Below, in pieces: positions 24,574 through 27,729 of a stretch of 27,729 bases of DNA (position 1 is its first letter; each line of letters begins with the position of its first letter). The DNA comes from Listeria_A hofi (lineage in GTDB: Bacteria; Bacillota; Bacilli; Lactobacillales; Listeriaceae), in the NCBI RefSeq assembly GCF_963575615.1, contig NZ_CAUYTL010000039.1, forward strand, positions 1-27,729, given 5' to 3'. The translations under genes and the position numbers were made by a program. The notes beneath the pieces are model-generated. The model ran no database searches. It was not told where the DNA came from and saw nothing but the letters and a program-made list of their open reading frames with translations.

Positions 24574-24925
24574 ATTTGTCTGCTTGTTCTAGTTTGACTA
24601 TGCGAGCTTCGAGTTCGCTCTGCTTTTCATATTGGCGAACGATTTGTTTTGCTAGATTAAGCTCGGCTTGCGCGGTCATTAAATGATCTTGGCCATGAAC
24701 TAATAAAAAGGATGGCGTTATTTCCTTATCTGTGCTACGGCGAGAAACCAATTTTGTTTGCCAAGCATGCCCCTCTGCAAATTGTACTGTTGCCTTTTGT
24801 AAATGAGATGTTGCCTCTTCAAAATGATAGTTTTCAGCAGCGGCAATAGCAGCGTAAGCTTCTTTTCGTGTATTTCCGCCATGAAGAATTAATTTTACAA
24901 CGGCTTCTTCCGTGTGGATATTCAT
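24572..24925 (-). CDS. Orphan PTS Lac/Chb-type IIA protein
   Basis: A 117-residue soluble phosphocarrier of the lactose/N,N'-diacetylchitobiose class. LLVHGQDHLM holds the phosphoryl-accepting H77 and metal-binding D80 of the trimeric IIA family, and LILHGGNTRKEAY (12-24) is its typical N-terminal motif. It would pass phosphate from HPr to a cognate IIB. It stands alone between a terminator and its own promoter, with no IIB or IIC beside it. The start at 24925 (GAGGTGA 6 nt upstream) was chosen because a longer reading frame extends through the promoter. It is the only visible candidate partner for the IIC at 17967-19274, which belongs to the same PTS class. Confidence 0.88.
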   Translation of the reverse strand: MNIHTEEAVVKLILHGGNTRKEAYAAIAAAENYHFEEATSHLQKATVQFAEGHAWQTKLVSRRSTDKEITPSFLLVHGQDHLMTAQAELNLAKQIVRQYEKQSELEARIVKLEQADK

Positions 24926-25011
24926 TTTTTTCACCTCATTCAAGCTATTTATCTTATTGTAGCAAAGCCTGCAAGCAATTGCTATTATTAGGTTAATCAG
25001 ACTAAGGTATG

Positions 25012-25041
25012 ATGACATAGAGCGCAAATTTGAGATATAAT
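25012..25041 (+). promoter_or_regulatory. Promoter of the small coiled-coil membrane protein gene
   Basis: ATGACA (25012-25017), 18-bp spacer, consensus TATAAT (25036-25041), 34 bp before the start at 25076. It faces away from the IIA gene, whose own extended -10 (TGCTACAAT) lies on the minus strand near 24960. Confidence 0.7.
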
Positions 25042-25075
25042 AAAGCTATTAAAGTGGACGAAAAGAGGGATAATC

Positions 25076-25273
25076 ATGGAAGAACGATTGTATGATCTTG
25101 AGGATAAAGTACAGGATTTAGAACTCGAAGTATTGAGTTTACGTCAGCAGGTAAATGAGTTGGAGCAGGCAAAAGGAGCAAAAACACATCGAGGTAATTG
25201 GTCATGGGGATTATTCGCATTGATTCCAATTGTAGCAATTATCTGTAATATGATTATACAATTAGCCGATTAG
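25076..25273 (+). CDS. Small membrane-anchored coiled-coil protein
   Basis: A 65-residue protein. Residues 1-33 form a heptad-repeat acidic helix (LYDLEDKVQDLELEVLSLRQ, then QVNELEQ), followed by a basic linker (AKTHRGNW) and one C-terminal membrane helix (about 43-62). The layout is that of a tail-anchored protein with a cytoplasmic coiled coil. No family is recognised. It has a good promoter, a ribosome site (agaggga) and its own terminator, so it is a genuine monocistronic gene. Confidence 0.82.
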   Translation: MEERLYDLEDKVQDLELEVLSLRQQVNELEQAKGAKTHRGNWSWGLFALIPIVAIICNMIIQLAD

Positions 25274-25274
25274 G

Positions 25275-25312
25275 AAAAAATAATTCCCGAACTAGATTGG
25301 GAATTATTTTTA
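25275..25312 (+). terminator. Terminator of the small membrane protein gene
   Basis: AAAAAATAATTCCC pairs GGGAATTATTTTT around a 10-nt loop gaactagatt, with T-runs on both sides of the hairpin. Confidence 0.88.
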
Positions 25313-25476
25313 ATTCCGTTCGCCGCTGTTCGTATGTCAAAGCAAAGAATTACGTGTAATACCTAGGATAGCCAAAAAAGTTGTTAAGTAAGCGCTTTTT
25401 TTGCGAAATGCTATATAAAAGCCTATAAAGTAAATTGTTTTAGTCACAAAAATTACACAATTTGTTCTCTTGCTTT

Positions 25477-25505
25477 TTTCGACTATTAAAAGTAAAATGT
25501 ATATA
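25477..25505 (+). promoter_or_regulatory. Putative promoter of the LhrA-like RNA
   Basis: TTTCGA (25477-25482), 17-bp spacer, TATATA (25500-25505), predicting a start near 25511. A second possible promoter, TTGCGA-17-TATAAA, lies at 25401-25429 and would give an RNA of about 340 nt instead. Confidence 0.45.
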
Positions 25506-25510
25506 TACCT

Positions 25511-25778
25511 TGCATTTAGTGTAAGTTCTTATTTCGACAAAAGTATACAATGCTTGTCTATTTTTGTGGGGATAAGACCCTATCATGGTTATAATGGAAT
25601 TCGGTGTATCCATCTTCCAAATGTTAAGCACTTGTGTTTATCATATGATTTCGCACCGATAACCGTTATTTGTTTTCATTCATCTCATTTGCCATGTAGT
25701 TTTTGTTTGTGCCTCATCCCGTTAAGCATAAACATTCGAACATGATGGCGTGCCTAGTCAATTGACTGGGCTTTTTTT
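25511..25778 (+). ncRNA. lhrA: Probable small RNA LhrA (Hfq-binding in Listeria)
   Basis: A gene-free interval with a promoter at its left and a good terminator at its right. A start at 25511 gives 268 nt, the length I recall for L. monocytogenes LhrA, which lies immediately beside lmo2256, a PfpI/DJ-1-type gene like the one just downstream here. LhrA pairs with target mRNAs through Hfq. A spurious 63-codon frame lies antisense (25440-25631), as is also described for LhrA. The identification rests on position, length and architecture, not on a sequence comparison. Confidence 0.62.
25752..25778 (+). terminator. Terminator of the LhrA-like RNA
   Basis: The near-perfect palindrome GCCTAGTCA / ATTGACTGGGC (25752-25771) is followed by seven T. 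With no protein gene upstream on this strand it must end a noncoding transcript. Confidence 0.82.
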
Positions 25779-25779
25779 G

Positions 25780-25908
25780 TTGCAGCTGTTCGAACAAAGT
25801 GAGCTACAGCTGCAATATGAGTGCGAGCGTAGCGAGCATTCGTTCCTTGAAATTCCATGAGCGCCCATCTATCTAAATGGTACAGAGTCTGGCGCCATGA
25901 ATCTCATA
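25780..25908. repeat. Cluster of inverted repeats upstream of the PfpI-family gene
   Basis: A perfect 10-bp hairpin TTGCAGCTGT / ACAGCTGCAA (25780-25789, 25806-25815), an inner gcgagcg ta gcgagc stretch, and an imperfect pair attccatgagcgcc / ggcgccatgaat (around 25852-25866 and 25892-25904). Composition is more GC-rich than the surroundings, suggesting another small repeat element, but it does not share the core of the elements at 6871 and 26602. Confidence 0.5.
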
Positions 25909-25918
25909 AGCAAATCAC

Positions 25919-25947
25919 TTCAAGCATCTCCCTTCGACTGTTATACT
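25919..25947 (+). promoter_or_regulatory. Promoter of the PfpI-family gene
   Basis: TATACT (25942-25947) with extended -10 TG (25939-25940) and a weak -35 TTCAAG (25919-25924), 33 bp before the start at 25981. Confidence 0.55.
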
Positions 25948-25980
25948 TGGAGCAAGCAAATTTTGAAGGAGGACGATGAA

Positions 25981-26499
25981 ATGAGACTACAAGGCAAAAA
26001 AATAATCGCTCTAATTAGTGAGGATTTTGAAGATTTAGAATTATGGTATCCTGTGTTACGTGTTCGTGAAGCTGGAGCAGAGGTTCATTTAGTCGGAGAA
26101 GAGGCTGGTACAGTATATCACGGTAAATATGGTGTTCCTGCAACGAGTGATTTGAGTTTTGAAGACATTCGTGTGGAGGATTACGATGGTATTTTGGTTC
26201 CGGGAGGTTGGTCACCAGACAAATTACGCCGTTTTGATAAAGTATTGGATTTTGTGCGCTACTTTGATGAAAAAAAGAAGCCGATTGGTCAAATTTGCCA
26301 CGCTGGGTGGGTACTTATTTCGGCAGGAATTCTAGATGGTGTGAACGTTACTAGTACGCCTGGTATCAAAGATGATATGACGAATGCTGGCGCGATTTGG
26401 CATGATGAAGCAGTAGTGACAGATGGGCACATTATTTCGAGTCGCCGCCCACCGGATTTACCTGAGTATGTACCAGCGTTTATTGCAGCGTTTGAATAA
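25981..26499 (+). CDS. DJ-1/PfpI-family protein
   Basis: A 172-residue protein of the DJ-1/PfpI superfamily, class I glutamine amidotransferase-like fold. Motifs: IALISEDFEDLELWYPV (9-25) with the conserved acidic residue in the first loop, VPGGWSPDKLR (about 76-86) and the nucleophile cysteine in GQICHAGW (about 104-111). Members act as proteases, glyoxalases or deglycases, and the activity cannot be decided here. The start at 25981 follows AAGGAGGA (25966-25973); a longer frame from 25897 would run through the promoter and is unlikely. The Listeria counterpart next to lhrA is lmo2256, which supports the local synteny. Confidence 0.9.
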   Translation: MRLQGKKIIALISEDFEDLELWYPVLRVREAGAEVHLVGEEAGTVYHGKYGVPATSDLSFEDIRVEDYDGILVPGGWSPDKLRRFDKVLDFVRYFDEKKKPIGQICHAGWVLISAGILDGVNVTSTPGIKDDMTNAGAIWHDEAVVTDGHIISSRRPPDLPEYVPAFIAAFE

Positions 26500-26601
26500 A
26501 CAGCAAAAAGAGTACGGGACAAAACTCATTTTCATACAAAATAAGCAAGATATCACAAATCCTTTTTTTCGAGTAGGATGTGAATCTTGCTTGACACAAA
26601 T

Positions 26602-26711
26602 CGAGCGAAAGCGTTTGTATTCAGGGGATTTTGTGGAAGCCGGAAGCGGAGTGTACGACTGTACATGAGAACCGGAAGTCCGCCAAATTCCTGAATGCGA
26701 GCGCTTGTCGC
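26602..26711. mobile_element. Palindromic (MITE-like) element, copy B
   Basis: A noncoding, imperfectly palindromic stretch: a left arm near 26602-26640 ending in gtattcagg..ttttgtgga pairs a right arm 26679-26711 (tccgccaaattcctgaat, gcgagcgcttgtcg). Its core gcggagtgtac..gtacatgag..ccggaa (26646-26677) matches the reverse complement of copy A at 24 of 32 positions. A further inverted repeat (26545-26562 with 26576-26590) lies just to its left. Confidence 0.6.
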
Positions 26712-26742
26712 CGGTTTATTTTAGGTTATGTCTCAGACCCTT

Positions 26743-27015
26743 TTACGTGAAGTAATAGCTAATTATGAAACCGATAAAAGATGGAATCGCTGCGACGGCT
26801 AGTAAGATGCTCCATCGTAATTGAATTTTGCGATTTGGTTTTTCGGATCTGCCCACTGATACGAGCGCAGAACAGATGATTGACGCTAAAATTAGGACCA
26901 TTAATACAAAAGAGAACAGTGATGACATGCTGTATCCGGTCGTTAGTAGCGCAAAAATGATAACTAGTGCGGTAATTCCGATACCGCTAAAAAATGCTTT
27001 CCACAAATGGCTCAC
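26743..27015 (-). CDS. Small membrane protein of unknown function
   Basis: A 90-residue protein with three hydrophobic segments (about 9-27, 31-52, 66-88) and a basic loop GRSEKPNRKIQLR between the second and third, predicted cytoplasmic. It starts with GTG at 27015, as an in-frame stop lies just upstream, and its ribosome site is weak (agaaaaga). A promoter (TAGACA-18-TATAAA) lies directly before it and the terminator of the next gene behind that, so it is monocistronic. No family is recognised with confidence; small three-helix proteins of this size are common and mostly uncharacterised in bacilli. Confidence 0.75.
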   Translation of the reverse strand: MSHLWKAFFSGIGITALVIIFALLTTGYSMSSLFSFVLMVLILASIICSALVSVGRSEKPNRKIQLRWSILLAVAAIPSFIGFIISYYFT

Positions 27016-27040
27016 TCTTTTCTATTCAATATCTCTTTCC

Positions 27041-27070
27041 TTTATAGCAGATATACAAGGTGAATGTCTA
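27041..27070 (-). promoter_or_regulatory. Promoter of the 90-residue membrane protein gene
   Basis: On the minus strand TAGACA (27070-27065), 18-bp spacer, TATAAA (27046-27041) with an extended -10 TGC. Confidence 0.6.
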
Positions 27071-27076
27071 ATAATA

Positions 27077-27103
27077 AACAAAAAAGGACGATATTCACGC
27101 CCT
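27077..27103 (-). terminator. Terminator of the DUF805 gene
   Basis: On the minus strand AGGGCG / CGTCCT form a 6-bp stem with one G-U pair and a 7-nt loop, followed by TTTTTT, 11 nt after the DUF805 stop codon. Confidence 0.7.
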
Positions 27104-27113
27104 CTTTACTACA

Positions 27114-27536
27114 TTAAAAGTCAAAATCCTTACTAATCGCTGGTTCGCTGGGCAGGCACATGAAGATAATCATGATAATACTACCTACAAATGGAATAAA
27201 GCTAAGCAAAACGAACCAACCGCTCTTGTTAGAATCGTGCAAACGACGAACCATTAACGCTAACAACGGAATGAACGTTGCTAACATGTATAAAAACAAT
27301 AAGCCAACGACAAGCAAGTTAGGACCTGATGCCATAATAAAAGCGAAGTAACCGGTTGATTCACTTATCGCAGGTGTTGTTGCGGCTATGATTACAAAGA
27401 CTAGGATGAGTATGTAAAAAGTACTGATGATAATCGCATTCCACAAAACGACATACCAATAGGCTGAACGAGATGAACGACCAGTGAAATTCACATAATT
27501 CTTCCAAAAAGAAATATAAGCTTCAATAAATCCCAA
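27114..27536 (-). CDS. DUF805-family membrane protein
   Basis: A 140-residue membrane protein with four hydrophobic segments. The N-terminal FWKNYVNFTGRSSRSAYW and the loop motif VRRLHDSNKSGWF (about 93-105) are hallmarks of DUF805 (YhaH-like) proteins, whose function is unknown. It starts with TTG at 27536, supported by AAGGGAGGA about 7 nt upstream; the next in-frame ATG would remove the first helices. An extended -10 (TGCTATACT, 27577-27569) lies 33 bp upstream. It is the last complete gene of the window. Confidence 0.88.
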   Translation of the reverse strand: MGFIEAYISFWKNYVNFTGRSSRSAYWYVVLWNAIIISTFYILILVFVIIAATTPAISESTGYFAFIMASGPNLLVVGLLFLYMLATFIPLLALMVRRLHDSNKSGWFVLLSFIPFVGSIIMIIFMCLPSEPAISKDFDF

Positions 27537-27616
27537 AATAAATCCTCCCTTCTAAGATGCCAAATTACAGTATAGCATGTTTGTAGAAGGATATGTTTGT
27601 CGAAATAGTGAATGTT

Positions 27617-27660
27617 TAAAAGGACTGTACCCCAAGTTGATTTGGAATACAGTCCTTTTT
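27617..27660. terminator. Terminator hairpin at the intron insertion site
   Basis: aaaggactgta pairs tacagtccttt around a loop of about 18 nt, with an A-run before and TTTTT after, so it can work on both strands. The upstream neighbour is on the minus strand, so it probably serves a minus-strand gene lying to the right of the window. The group II intron begins directly after the T-run. Confidence 0.8.
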
Positions 27661-27729
27661 GTGCGCCCAGCATGCGCAAATGCTAGGTGGTGAAAGTCCA
27701 CTACAGGCTTGGCAGTAGGAACTGTTAGC
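27661..27729 (+). mobile_element. 5' end of a group II intron, probably class IIC (cut by window end)
   Basis: The sequence begins GTGCGCCCAGCATG, the typical 5' end of bacterial group II introns, and continues ctaggtggtgaaagtcc..ggcagtagg, then aactgttagc. This order parallels the start of the Oceanobacillus IIC intron as I remember it (GUGUGCCCGGCAUGG, then GGUGAGAGUCCC, then AACAGUUAGCC). Insertion immediately after a terminator T-run is the hallmark of class C introns. Only 69 nt are present; the rest of domain I and any reverse-transcriptase gene lie outside. Confidence 0.8.

Noticed and set aside
25440..25631. 63-codon minus-strand frame across the LhrA region
   Set aside because: It lies antisense to the RNA and has no ribosome site; a similar dubious frame is annotated opposite LhrA in L. 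monocytogenes.
25897..25980. N-terminal extension of the PfpI-family protein
   Set aside because: It would begin upstream of the promoter -10, and a strong ribosome site precedes the ATG at 25981.
26423..26668. 81-codon plus-strand frame across the PfpI stop and palindromic element B
   Set aside because: It combines out-of-frame coding sequence with a noncoding repeat and has no ribosome site.
26828..27136. 102-codon plus-strand frame
   Set aside because: It is antisense to the 90-residue membrane protein gene and its promoter, which have better signals.

Overview
The window is low-GC Firmicute DNA, most likely from the genus Listeria in the broad sense. The main reasons are the syntenic block comK, IDEAL-domain gene, addB, addA, yisK, yisL, yitT, yitU, yitV, yitW, the protein similarities as I remember them, a candidate LhrA small RNA beside a PfpI-family gene, and typical sigma-A promoters (many with a TGn extended -10) with strong T-run terminators. 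I cannot fix the species. It need not be L. monocytogenes: comK is intact here and two sugar operons are interleaved with the core genes.

Layout. 1-712 holds the tail of a tRNA cluster (Phe, Tyr, Trp, His, Gln, Gly, Cys, Leu), closed by a terminator. 751-1560 is AT-rich and has no convincing full-length gene. 1631-5189 is a fructose operon: DeoR-type repressor, 1-phosphofructokinase and PTS IIABC, driven by a promoter whose -35 lies in 10-bp-phased direct repeats. 5295-6836 holds an XRE regulator, an intact comK on the minus strand with a ComK-type box at its promoter, and a divergent IDEAL-domain gene. 6846-7057 is a palindromic element between two perfect 25-bp repeats. 7186-16570 is the addB-addA recombination helicase-nuclease pair followed by yisK, yisL and a yitT-like gene.

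16829-22306 is an accessory sugar cassette inserted into the yit synteny: a GntR/FadR-type regulator, a Lac/Cel-type PTS IIC, a GH1 6-phospho-beta-glucosidase and an FGGY kinase that resembles gluconokinase. A perfect 48-bp palindrome that contains the promoter separates regulator from structural genes, and a third operator copy precedes the regulator. My main hypothesis is uptake of a beta-glucosyl aldonate such as cellobionate: PTS import and phosphorylation, hydrolysis to glucose-6-phosphate plus gluconate, then gluconate phosphorylation. No IIB gene is visible; an orphan Lac/Chb-type IIA lies about 2.3 kb downstream.

22414-27536 returns to core genes: yitU, yitV, yitW (with a good Fur box at its promoter), the orphan IIA, a small coiled-coil membrane protein, the probable LhrA RNA, a PfpI/DJ-1 protein, a second palindromic element related to the first, and two small membrane proteins. 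At the right edge, a terminator hairpin is followed directly by what looks like the 5' end of a group IIC intron, cut off by the window.
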